A DNA stretch of 6,864 nucleotides. Source: Prevotellaceae bacterium. GTDB taxonomy: Bacteria > Bacteroidota > Bacteroidia > Bacteroidales > Bacteroidaceae. The stretch covers positions 1 through 6,864 of the forward strand of contig QAML01000038.1 in the NCBI GenBank assembly GCA_003150315.1, given 5' to 3'. Below, one piece after another: positions 1 to 5,588 of the stretch (position 1 is its first letter; every line of letters begins with the position of its first letter). Position numbers and translations under genes: made by a program. The notes beneath the pieces are model-generated. The model did no database searches, had not been told where the DNA came from, and saw only the letters and a program-made list of their open reading frames with translations.

Positions 1-446
1 ATTATCTTTCTTTCATTTTTTCTTACACCTAATCCGAGTCTTAACCCTTCCAAAGCATCCAAATTGGGAAGTCCGTCGAACTGTCCAAGCAATGAAAGTG
101 CTTCTTTCAGCAGATATTCTTCGTCATCACTCAAATCCTTCTTGAAAATAGAGAATGAGGGACTTGTGTATCTGAGACAGCGCTTGTTGTATGACTTCTG
201 CTTCTCGCCATTATAACCAGGAGCACTATAACGTTCAATTTCTACCAAGAAAGGTCCCTCATATTCTAAATAGAAAATATCCTTCTCGATAGTACGACGT
301 CCAACGCCATTTGTATCAGGATACAATTCAGCAAGACGCTTGTTGACTTCTTCTGTTAAATCATCAAGCGAATAGTTATGATACCGACAACTAAGCAGAT
401 CGTCAAGTATCTTATATCGAGTCATCGCATTTTTATTAGCTGGCAT
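1..446 (-). CDS. WYL-domain-type transcriptional regulator, N-terminal part (truncated by window edge)
   Basis: An open frame starts with ATG at 446 and continues without a stop to base 1, giving 148 codons beginning MPANKNAMTRYKILDDLL. The N-terminal ~60 residues look like a helix-turn-helix domain (RYKILDDLL, SLDDLTEEVNKRL, then RRTIEKDIFYLE, the probable recognition helix). A linker with SFSIFKKDLSDDEEYLLKEA follows at about residues 98-116, then LSLLGQFDGLPNLDALEGL. This matches my memory of Bacteroidales WYL regulators, whose ligand-sensing WYL domain lies further C-terminal, outside the window. WYL proteins are DNA-binding regulators that often sit beside defence or DNA-modification genes. 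The gene has its own TATCTTTG promoter element 22-29 bases upstream, so it looks transcribed separately from the mob genes to its right. The WYL domain itself is not visible, so the family call rests on the N-terminus. Confidence 0.8.
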   Translation of the reverse strand, partial: MPANKNAMTRYKILDDLLSCRYHNYSLDDLTEEVNKRLAELYPDTNGVGRRTIEKDIFYLEYEGPFLVEIERYSAPGYNGEKQKSYNKRCLRYTSPSFSIFKKDLSDDEEYLLKEALSLLGQFDGLPNLDALEGLRLGLGVRKNERKI

Positions 447-467
447 TACTTTACTGTTTTAATGGTG

Positions 468-475
468 CAAAGATA
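468..475 (-). promoter_or_regulatory. Bacteroidota -7 promoter element for the WYL-type regulator
   Basis: On the minus strand this reads TATCTTTG followed by CACC, an exact match to the Bacteroidota -7 consensus TAnnTTTG. The ATG of the regulator lies 22 bases downstream, which implies a leader of roughly 15 nt. No good TTTG is found about 19 bases further upstream, so the -33 element is weak or absent. Confidence 0.6.
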
Positions 476-503
476 CATAGATATAACGAACTCTATATTC
501 GCA

Positions 504-1106
504 TTATTGTGTTAATGTATAACATTTTCTACATATTTCTTTTCTCAACTGCGCATTATCATAAGCCAAGAATATCGTCAGGAACACAGAAACGGCAAGG
601 GCACAAGCCATGCAGACAACCAGGAACTGGCGAAAGTGCTTACTTCGATACATCTTCTTTATCCAATACCAAGGATATGTCAGGAAAATAAATCGTGGCA
701 AGGCTTTTATGGTTTGCGGTATTGGTGGTTGCTCTATTGTCTTGGATTTCTTTTCTTGCATAAGCTTCATCATTGCTGCATATCGCTTTTCCGTCAGTTG
801 GATATTGCGATTTATAGTCTCTGCATTTTTGTTGCAGTTAGCTGTGACCGTATTATACATATTGGCAAGTTCTGTGAAAACTGAGACGAGTTTGTCCACA
901 TACTTCTCGTCATCATAAAGGCGAGACTGCAAGGTGGTGCTGACAGCATCAGATATAAGGCTTGCCACCTTAGTCTCATCAATTTGCAGTGAGGAATCTG
1001 ATTGCTTAGTAGCATTTTTATTTAGTTCTTCCGCAATTCTTTGCGGCAACGCCTGAATATCTGAGCGCAAACTGCTGAGATTTGCTGCGATGATATCTTC
1101 TTTCAT
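504..1106 (-). CDS. Mobilization-operon protein with coiled-coil region and C-terminal membrane segment, unknown function
   Basis: This 200-residue protein is not assigned to a named family with certainty. Residues 1-120 are polar and helix-forming (IQALPQRIAEELNK; then 65-118, EKYVDKLVSVFTELANMYNTV and QLTEKRYAAMMKLMQEKK), suggesting a coiled coil. Residues 121-131 are a proline-containing linker. An aromatic stretch, FIFLTYPWYWIKKMY (139-153), precedes a clear membrane segment at about 159-181 (FLVVCMACALAVSVFLTIFLAY), which leaves a short charged tail with two cysteines. There is no signal peptide, so the long N-terminal part is probably cytoplasmic. Its ATG overlaps the relaxase stop in TAATG, a tight translational coupling, so it belongs to the mob operon. 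By position it resembles the third gene seen after MobC and relaxase in many Bacteroidales elements. A role in tethering the relaxosome to the membrane or to a coupling protein is inference. Confidence 0.75.
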   Translation of the reverse strand: MKEDIIAANLSSLRSDIQALPQRIAEELNKNATKQSDSSLQIDETKVASLISDAVSTTLQSRLYDDEKYVDKLVSVFTELANMYNTVTANCNKNAETINRNIQLTEKRYAAMMKLMQEKKSKTIEQPPIPQTIKALPRFIFLTYPWYWIKKMYRSKHFRQFLVVCMACALAVSVFLTIFLAYDNAQLRKEICRKCYTLTQ

Positions 1107-2011
1107 TATCTTCTGCGTTTTGAAGGTTTATACTTTGTTTGCTGTTGAAGTTTCCACTTGTCCTTATCCTCATCTTTGTCACGCCAACCTTGACTGTTGG
1201 TAGGACCACCGCCGCATTCCGTAGCCTGGACATGAGGCTGAAAGATCAATTCTTCCAATGCCTGACCGAAGAATATACATAAGTTGGAATAGCTGAGAGA
1301 CGAGTCTAAACGAGAGCCAGCACTATGCGTTTCGTCTAAGGAGAATGACAATCCTACGACTTTATCTGTCAACTTATTGGATGTCGTCTGCATCCCTATA
1401 TGCCGTTTGGATAGTTCTGCAATGAAACTTTCCCAGTTATTAGACGTTTGTCGTGCATCCAATACTGCAGTTTTGAGTTGTGCTTTCTTCATTTGCTGCG
1501 GACGCAAGCGATTCAAGTTCTGTTCTTTGCTGTTCTTTCGAGCGATGTACAGACCATAATCCTCTGTCAAAGCTCTACAGATGCGAGCACTGCGATAACG
1601 CTCATTTCTATCAGAGAGAACATTTCCGTCATTGTCTACAATGTTATAAACGATGTGACAATGTGGATGCTTGGTGTCGTGATGGCGGGCTATGATAAAC
1701 TGCGTATTGACGATTCCCATACGCTTCAACCATTCCTTTGCAATCTCTGCCATAAGAGCGTCACCCTCTTCATTGTCAGGAAAACGCTCAGCGTCTCGCG
1801 GAGAAAACGAGAGTGCTATATGCTTTACTGGTTTCTTGCGATTGGGACGCATGGCAGCTTGAACATAAAAGCTGTCAGCAATAGTCTTGTTGTCCGTTAT
1901 GCATACCCCTTCGTGAGCCAACAGATTGGCTCGCTTGGTTTGGCTTTTGTCATTATGGGCATAGTTGACGAGACCGCCAAAGTCTACCCTGTTCATTATC
2001 TTAGCTATCAT
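1106..2011 (-). CDS. Relaxase / mobilization nuclease (MobP-like, PF03432 type)
   Basis: A 301-residue relaxase, which nicks one strand at oriT and stays covalently bound to the 5' end for conjugative transfer. The metal-binding histidine motif is clear at 111-119 (HDTKHPHCH, with H111, H115, H117 and H119) followed by IVYN, matching the HxDxxHxHxHxxxN pattern of the relaxase/mobilization nuclease domain. Y17 in LVNYAHN is the likely catalytic tyrosine. PVKHIALSFSP (61-71) is the middle motif. The C-terminal third keeps AGSRLDSSLSYS (231-242), seen in Bacteroides relaxases, and ends in a basic tail, KYKPSKRRR. The ATG at 2011 lies 11 bases inside the end of the MobC-like gene, and the stop overlaps the next start, so the three genes form one coupled unit. 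About 300 residues is normal for this Bacteroidales group. All expected motifs are present, so it looks active. No coupling protein is nearby, so transfer must use a helper's machinery. Confidence 0.92.
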   Translation of the reverse strand: MIAKIMNRVDFGGLVNYAHNDKSQTKRANLLAHEGVCITDNKTIADSFYVQAAMRPNRKKPVKHIALSFSPRDAERFPDNEEGDALMAEIAKEWLKRMGIVNTQFIIARHHDTKHPHCHIVYNIVDNDGNVLSDRNERYRSARICRALTEDYGLYIARKNSKEQNLNRLRPQQMKKAQLKTAVLDARQTSNNWESFIAELSKRHIGMQTTSNKLTDKVVGLSFSLDETHSAGSRLDSSLSYSNLCIFFGQALEELIFQPHVQATECGGGPTNSQGWRDKDEDKDKWKLQQQTKYKPSKRRR

Positions 2012-2369
2012 GACGCATAGGCTTTACTTGATTAATAATATTGCTGATTGCAGCAATGATATGCAGGCATTGCTCCTTTACGGCATCAAAGCCGTCAATG
2101 TGCATCTGGTGTGCAATCTGATTTACATTGTTTGCAATACCCGACAAATCACGAATCTGCTTTGCCAATTCAGGAGAAATCGTTTCTCTTATATGGTTGT
2201 CCATTGCTGCCTGATGGCAATACTCGCTGACGGACAATCCAGCCTTTGATGCCTTGGATAGAATGTAGATGAAATCATTCTCACAAAACATTATCCGCAC
2301 CAACTTTGTGCGCTTCTGATAGTCAGCCAACTTGGGGCGACCTCCTTTGCTATCTTTTACTTTTGTCAT
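2001..2369 (-). CDS. MobC-like relaxosome accessory protein
   Basis: A 122-residue protein starting MTKVKDSKGGRPKLADYQKR. Residues 8-60 have the basic GGRPK lead-in, then TKLVRIMFCENDFIYILSKASKAGLSVSEYCHQA, which fits a ribbon-helix-helix-like DNA-binding domain. Residues 63-90 carry the MobC (PF05713) signature LSGIANNVNQIAHQMH. MobC proteins bind at oriT and help the relaxase open and nick it. I chose the ATG at 2369. The same frame is open to an ATG at 2435, but those 22 extra residues look unlike protein (TSHSKKSPTHHTFIKYET) and their codons cross the left arm of the long inverted repeat. The gene follows the candidate oriT directly and overlaps the relaxase start by 11 bases. It may also repress its own operon by binding the upstream repeats, which is inference. 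Confidence 0.88.
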   Translation of the reverse strand: MTKVKDSKGGRPKLADYQKRTKLVRIMFCENDFIYILSKASKAGLSVSEYCHQAAMDNHIRETISPELAKQIRDLSGIANNVNQIAHQMHIDGFDAVKEQCLHIIAAISNIINQVKPMRHDS

Positions 2370-2400
2370 TGTCTCATATTTAATAAAGGTATGATGTGTA

Positions 2401-2423
2401 GGTGATTTTTTAGAGTGGGAAGT
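2401..2423. repeat. Left arm of long inverted repeat (pairs with 2501-2522)
   Basis: The arm begins GGTGATTTTTTAGAGTGG and ends GGAAGT. It matches the reverse complement of 2501-2522 with one extra T in the T run and one mismatch (G against C). About 77 bases separate the arms. Confidence 0.85.
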
Positions 2424-2477
2424 ACATAATGTCATTCATTGCAAATCGGAGTTTTGCCTTGATGGCATGAAGCTACA

Positions 2478-2496
2478 GTTTTAGTGACACTAAAAC
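2478..2496. repeat. Perfect 19-base palindrome inside the oriT candidate
   Basis: GTTTTAGTG, a single central A, then CACTAAAAC: nine-base arms that pair perfectly. No T run follows on either strand, so it is more likely a protein-binding site than a terminator. Its half-site TTTTAGTG resembles the TTTTAGAGTG core of the outer arms. Confidence 0.85.
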
Positions 2497-2500
2497 ACAA

Positions 2501-2522
2501 ACTTGCCACTCTAAAAATCACC
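2501..2522. repeat. Right arm of long inverted repeat (pairs with 2401-2423)
   Basis: On the minus strand this arm reads GGTGATTTTTAGAGTGG then CAAGT. It includes the TGA stop codon (2518-2520) of the ATPase gene, so the repeat and the end of the coding sequence share bases. Confidence 0.85.
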
Positions 2523-4332
2523 CTTCTTTCTTTTGATAAATTCCCTGTCCCACTCGGCATAGCCGACGCTCCTTTATGAACACATCTATCCACTTTGAAG
2601 CTGTGCTTCGATTCTCATTTTGTGCTTCAATAAGAGCATCGTAGTCCTTTTTGGTGAATGTGTTGGGCAGTAACTCGAAGAAAGCGTTACGCCTTGAAGC
2701 CACACTTTTTTCTTGCAGGTCTGGAACCGAGCGCCTCTGAACTCTCATCAGTTTTCGGTAGATGAAAACCGAATGGGCAAGTAACGTGTCGCAGATACTC
2801 ATTGCAGTACGGAAGTCCTCTTCTTGACAGAAAAGATGAACTGAACCGTCTGGCGCATGAGGAAGTTTGAACATTTCCGTTTCAAATGTCCTCACGGCTG
2901 TCAATACCATCATGATGCGATAAGCCATCAATCCCATACGGCGAACTATGCCTTGCATAACATTACCCACTTCGTCACAACATTCATCGTTGGTATTCTC
3001 ATAGTGTTTCAGAAACTGCATTTGTAAATGCTCGGGTATATAGAACGTGTAGTTGCCTTTCCGCATGAAAGATTCACGCAAATGAAGAAAACGCTCTCCC
3101 AACAACTTGAATTTTGCATTCTTTGATTGTGATACATCGCTTGTGGCAAACACATTGCGAAAGCCTCTCTTGAACGGAATGAAGTAGAACGCAAATCTGC
3201 TGAACAAGCCATCCTCAGCTGTCGGCGTGAGACGACATACCTGTTCTGGCGTACCAGCCAAGACTACGGATATGCGTGGATTGTCAACATCGTAGAACTC
3301 TCTGTCCTTGGCGCGGTTTGCCCCTAATGGTTCATGATGATATGCCTTCCGCAATACATCCGAATAGTTGCCAAAGTCCGATTTCAAAGTTTGGCTTAAT
3401 GTGTCTCCTTCGGTTTCAAACAGAATCACGATGCCATCATTTTCCTTTGCAATACGTTTGAATGCACTTGCGCTGCTGTTGGCTGGTACAATGAGCGTCT
3501 TTATAGGAGGCTGTTCTGGCATTTGAGCATTTTCCGATTTCTTCCCCTTGGTATATTCCGCCATGTCTGCCTTATATTGCGCATCAAGAGTTTTCGTCAA
3601 TTCATGGAGTTGCCGATTGATGGGTGTTATCAACTCCCGGCACAAAGTCAATGCCCCTTTGCCCATACCAGCCTCTGCCGTCACGAAAAGGTAAAGGTTA
3701 GGATAAACGACACGCTCGTCATAAACTCCACAGAAATTAGGGAAACATACAGAAAGTGTTGCAATGGATCCAATCAATATTGTTCCTCTGTCGTCTGCAG
3801 AAATGGCATTGTCAACAACTTCCTTCAAGAACACTGGCAATTGTTCATACACCTCTTCAGGAAATGCAGGCAATTCACACTCGTCTTTTACCCATTTACC
3901 CGTTTCTCCATTTTGGATATTTGGATAAATGGATATTTGGCTACCTTTCAGAGAAACACCCACTTGCTCAGCCATGTAGAAGAATGTGGCAATGGTGATG
4001 CCTTGCCGTTTGCCTTGCAGACAATACGTATATTGCTTGTCAGCTTTCGCATATTGATAGTCGTGATGAAGTTTGCTGAGCCTATGAAAATATATTCTAC
4101 CGCTTTCACCACAACCATCAGCAATAGCAAAACCTAAGTTCACCCAATCATTATAAGATGGGGCAATGTCTATGTGCAGACTTTCAATTTCACAGACCAC
4201 TCGGTTGAGGTCTTCTTCCACATCGCTATATACGATGGATGAAGTCTGCTTTTCCACATCGTTCAGCTTGCTCGGCAATGCTTCAGAATGGACATTCTCC
4301 CATTCTTGGGCGGAAAATATTTTCTTTGACAT
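2518..4332 (-). CDS. PriCT-like and DUF3987 ATPase (primase-helicase partner)
   Basis: From ATG 4332 this is a 604-residue protein. Residues about 38-130 resemble the primase C-terminal PriCT-2 type domain (YNDWVNLGFAIADG, then YFHRLSKLHHDY and GITIATFFYMAEQVG). Residues about 155-400 are a DUF3987 P-loop ATPase: Walker A-like TAEAGMGKGAL with K225, Walker B-like IVILFETEGD with E306, and a probable arginine finger in GLFSRF (R379). The Walker A carries G226 where Ser/Thr is usual, which I believe is common in this Bacteroidales subgroup. Residues about 548-602 look like a winged-helix DNA-binding tail. The frame is open to an ATG at 4440, but those 36 residues are hydrophobic and overlap the preceding gene; MSKKIFSAQEWENV is the natural start, a 50-base overlap. 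With its neighbour it probably acts in replication of the excised or transferred element, possibly as a helicase; that role is inferred. Confidence 0.85.
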   Translation of the reverse strand: MSKKIFSAQEWENVHSEALPSKLNDVEKQTSSIVYSDVEEDLNRVVCEIESLHIDIAPSYNDWVNLGFAIADGCGESGRIYFHRLSKLHHDYQYAKADKQYTYCLQGKRQGITIATFFYMAEQVGVSLKGSQISIYPNIQNGETGKWVKDECELPAFPEEVYEQLPVFLKEVVDNAISADDRGTILIGSIATLSVCFPNFCGVYDERVVYPNLYLFVTAEAGMGKGALTLCRELITPINRQLHELTKTLDAQYKADMAEYTKGKKSENAQMPEQPPIKTLIVPANSSASAFKRIAKENDGIVILFETEGDTLSQTLKSDFGNYSDVLRKAYHHEPLGANRAKDREFYDVDNPRISVVLAGTPEQVCRLTPTAEDGLFSRFAFYFIPFKRGFRNVFATSDVSQSKNAKFKLLGERFLHLRESFMRKGNYTFYIPEHLQMQFLKHYENTNDECCDEVGNVMQGIVRRMGLMAYRIMMVLTAVRTFETEMFKLPHAPDGSVHLFCQEEDFRTAMSICDTLLAHSVFIYRKLMRVQRRSVPDLQEKSVASRRNAFFELLPNTFTKKDYDALIEAQNENRSTASKWIDVFIKERRLCRVGQGIYQKKEG

Positions 4333-4882
4333 GTTCTTCGTATTTGGGATTAATAAAAACATCAGGATCATGAGGCAGAAAGCAGGAACGAGCAACATCG
4401 CTTCCTGACATATCCACATTTGGATAACCTGCATGTGCAAGATAATTGGCTATTGCCCTAAAGAAACGTGAGTGTTCCATACCTTGCAAATCAACAGCAA
4501 TTATCCATTTCAAGCCATCACCAGACGGACTGACAAACATAAGTTCGGTCTCAAAATACTCATCAGCAAGCAATCGTTGCTTCAAGTCTATGAGATCTGG
4601 CACATGGTCAAAGTCAATACACATCAAACCGGAGTGCATCAGCAAATCATCTTCTCTACGCTTTCTGAACAAACCAGAAAAGGTGCAATAGTCAAAATGC
4701 GTTGCTTTATAGCGCTTGGCTTCAGCCTTATTAGTGAGATTGCGCAAGGCAGCAGTCGGTAGCATGGCATAATGCCCAACGATATAACGATAGATGTCAA
4801 TGATACCGACTGCTCGCAATGGTTCGGTATTTAGGATAGGCTTGCGGAAGAACGAGAACTGATAGACGTCTGCTATCTCCAT
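4283..4882 (-). CDS. BT4734-like VirE_N domain protein (primase-polymerase-like)
   Basis: A 199-residue protein whose core, residues about 45-180, matches the BT4734/VirE N-terminal domain (PF08800). Three motifs fit the archaeo-eukaryotic primase pattern: CIDFDH at 88-93, with paired acidic D90 and D92 after a hydrophobic strand; SPSGDGLKW at 118-126; and DMSGSDVARSCFLPHDPD at 157-174. From memory, BT4734-like proteins were placed in the prim-pol group of that superfamily. This would make it a candidate primase, but the histidine usual in motif II is replaced by the GLKW region, so catalysis is not certain. Its ATG overlaps the HTH gene by 10 bases and has a purine-rich stretch (AAGGCAAGGG, then GGGG) just upstream. 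Its end overlaps the ATPase gene by 50 bases. In relatives the VirE_N, PriCT and ATPase parts can occur in one chain; here they are split. Confidence 0.85.
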   Translation of the reverse strand: MEIADVYQFSFFRKPILNTEPLRAVGIIDIYRYIVGHYAMLPTAALRNLTNKAEAKRYKATHFDYCTFSGLFRKRREDDLLMHSGLMCIDFDHVPDLIDLKQRLLADEYFETELMFVSPSGDGLKWIIAVDLQGMEHSRFFRAIANYLAHAGYPNVDMSGSDVARSCFLPHDPDVFINPKYEEHVKENIFRPRMGECPF

Positions 4883-5238
4883 ACCCCACCCTTGCCTTTT
4901 TTTGAGTTGATGAAATCCTCAGCCTCACGCATCAAATCATTCTCCGACTTGCACGACTTACTCTTTAACCACTCGTCTATTTCTGATTGCAGAAAAGCCA
5001 AAGCCTTGTTTATCTTATGTACAGGTATCTGTTTGGCAGAAACCCATCCATAGACAGTCTGCTTGGCTGGATGTGAAGGCAGATAAGCGCAAAGTTCATC
5101 CATATCCATCCATTTTGGCTTGTTATTCTCTTGCTTAGTTTGCAAGACATTCACAGTTCTCTTCAGTTCTTCAACTGATTTGATAAGGTAGGACAATGCT
5201 CCCGGCATCTCCTCCAACGATTTTACTTCTATTTCCAT
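4873..5238 (-). CDS. Xis/MerR-like helix-turn-helix DNA-binding protein
   Basis: A 121-residue protein, MEIEVKSLEEMPGALSYLI at the N-terminus. Residues about 15-38 are predicted to form a helix or coiled coil (LIKSVEELKRTVNVLQTK). Residues 43-93 form a helix-turn-helix of the HTH_17/excisionase type: WMDMDELCAYLP, TVYGWVSAKQIPVHKINKALAFLQSEIDEWL. Such small proteins in Bacteroidales elements act as excisionases or regulators of excision and mobilization. The frame is open to an ATG at 5331, but I place the start at 5238, because the promoter at 5265-5294 lies inside the longer version and the extra residues (SVGLFHLFCTNKQPD) are not family-like. It is the first gene of the operon that continues into the VirE_N gene. 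Which of the two roles it plays cannot be told from sequence. Confidence 0.82.
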   Translation of the reverse strand: MEIEVKSLEEMPGALSYLIKSVEELKRTVNVLQTKQENNKPKWMDMDELCAYLPSHPAKQTVYGWVSAKQIPVHKINKALAFLQSEIDEWLKSKSCKSENDLMREAEDFINSKKGKGGVWR

Positions 5239-5264
5239 GATTAGAATCTTTTTGAATTGTGCCG

Positions 5265-5294
5265 CAAAGATATCCGGTTGTTTATTGGTGCAAA
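5265..5294 (-). promoter_or_regulatory. Bacteroidota promoter for the HTH-VirE_N-ATPase operon
   Basis: On the minus strand, TTTG (5294-5291) is followed after 18 bases by TATCTTTG (5272-5265), fitting the Bacteroidota -33/-7 pattern TTTG-N19-TAnnTTTG with spacing one base short. Transcription would start near 5258, about 20 bases before the ATG at 5238. This placement decides the start codon of the HTH gene. Confidence 0.72.
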
Positions 5295-5470
5295 ACAAGT
5301 GGAACAGCCCCACACTATCAGCACCTGTCATAGCCCTTGGTTTGCCCTAACATTTTAGATTTTGTTAAGACAGATGCTTTCGTTTGGTTATGTAGAAATC
5401 ATTGTCTGAGCAAGAATTTCACTCAGGAATACATGGAAATAGTTCAGCAAGGAGAAAACGGATGTTTAGA
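5295..5470. other. Intergenic spacer with no gene seen
   Basis: Lies between the HTH-operon promoter and the integrase terminator. No open frame with family character is found on either strand. The only symmetry I see is a weak CTGAG/CTCAG pair at 5406-5426. It could hold binding sites for Xis or integrase, but the sequence shows nothing decisive. Confidence 0.5.
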
Positions 5471-5512
5471 AAAGAAAAAATCCCCTCATTTGTATGGTGG
5501 CAGATGAGGGGA
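5471..5512 (-). terminator. Rho-independent terminator of the integrase gene
   Basis: Reading leftward on the minus strand, arms TCCCCTCAT (5512-5504) and ATGAGGGGA (5489-5481) pair perfectly over nine bases around a 14-base loop, followed at once by a T run (TTTTTT CTTT). It lies about 77 bases past the integrase stop and before the next operon's promoter, so it insulates the two units. Confidence 0.85.
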
Positions 5513-5535
5513 ATGCGGTGGAAATAGAATAAACG

Positions 5536-5560
5536 ATGAGTATAACTCATTGACTATCAA
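5536..5560. repeat. Two small adjoining inverted repeats
   Basis: ATGAGT-ATA-ACTCAT (5536-5550) is followed by TTGA-CTA-TCAA (5550-5560), the two sharing one base. Both have three-base centres, more like protein-binding half-sites than terminator stems. They sit between the integrase stop and its terminator. Confidence 0.5.
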
Positions 5561-5578
5561 TGGTGGCAATCGCCACCA
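5561..5578. repeat. GC-rich hairpin just past the integrase stop
   Basis: TGGTGGC-AATC-GCCACCA has seven-base perfect arms and a four-base loop, 10 bases beyond the integrase TAG. There is no T run on the minus-strand side, so it may stabilise the 3' end of the message or be a protein site. Confidence 0.7.
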
Positions 5579-5588
5579 AGCGTAAAAT

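Larger units (their letters stand above)
2370..2517. other. Candidate origin of transfer (oriT) region
   Basis: This 148-base gap between the ATPase gene and the MobC-like gene has the highest density of symmetry in the window: a long outer inverted repeat (2401-2423 with 2501-2522), a perfect 19-base palindrome (2478-2496) and a small inverted repeat GCAAA/TTTGC (2441-2457). A position just upstream of MobC and relaxase is where oriT lies in many mobilizable elements. I do not recognise a nick site by sequence. The same sites could be operators for mob-operon control, or part of the structure could terminate the preceding transcript. Confidence 0.55.

Noticed and set aside
455..471. TTTGCACCA-TAAA similarity to 5283-5294 as a possible direct attachment repeat
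   Set aside because: Both copies fall in Bacteroidota promoter elements, where TTTGCACC is common, and neither position is at the expected integrase-proximal end of the element.
1448..2020. Plus-strand 190-codon open frame over the relaxase
   Set aside because: Its translation has no recognisable domain, while the opposite strand encodes a relaxase with all its motifs; it is a shadow frame.
2384..2391. TACCTTTA as a -7 promoter element for the mob operon
   Set aside because: It misses the final G of TAnnTTTG and has no -33 TTTG at the right distance; only a weak candidate.
2370..2435. Upstream extension of the MobC-like gene from ATG 2435
   Set aside because: The extra residues are not family-like and the codons cross the left arm of the long inverted repeat.
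3523..4137. Plus-strand 204-codon open frame over the ATPase gene
   Set aside because: Rich in Cys, His, Phe and Arg with no domain character, and fully antisense to a well-supported gene.
4333..4440. Upstream extension of the ATPase gene from ATG 4440
   Set aside because: The 36 extra residues are hydrophobic and methionine-rich, unlike the family, and the stretch fully overlaps the VirE_N coding region, whose protein matches there. ATG 4332 gives a family-like start.
5239..5331. Upstream extension of the HTH gene from ATG 5331
   Set aside because: A promoter with -33 and -7 elements lies inside it, so that start would be upstream of the transcript start.
5406..5426. CTGAG/CTCAG inverted pair in the spacer
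   Set aside because: Five-base arms with an 11-base gap are expected by chance at this length.
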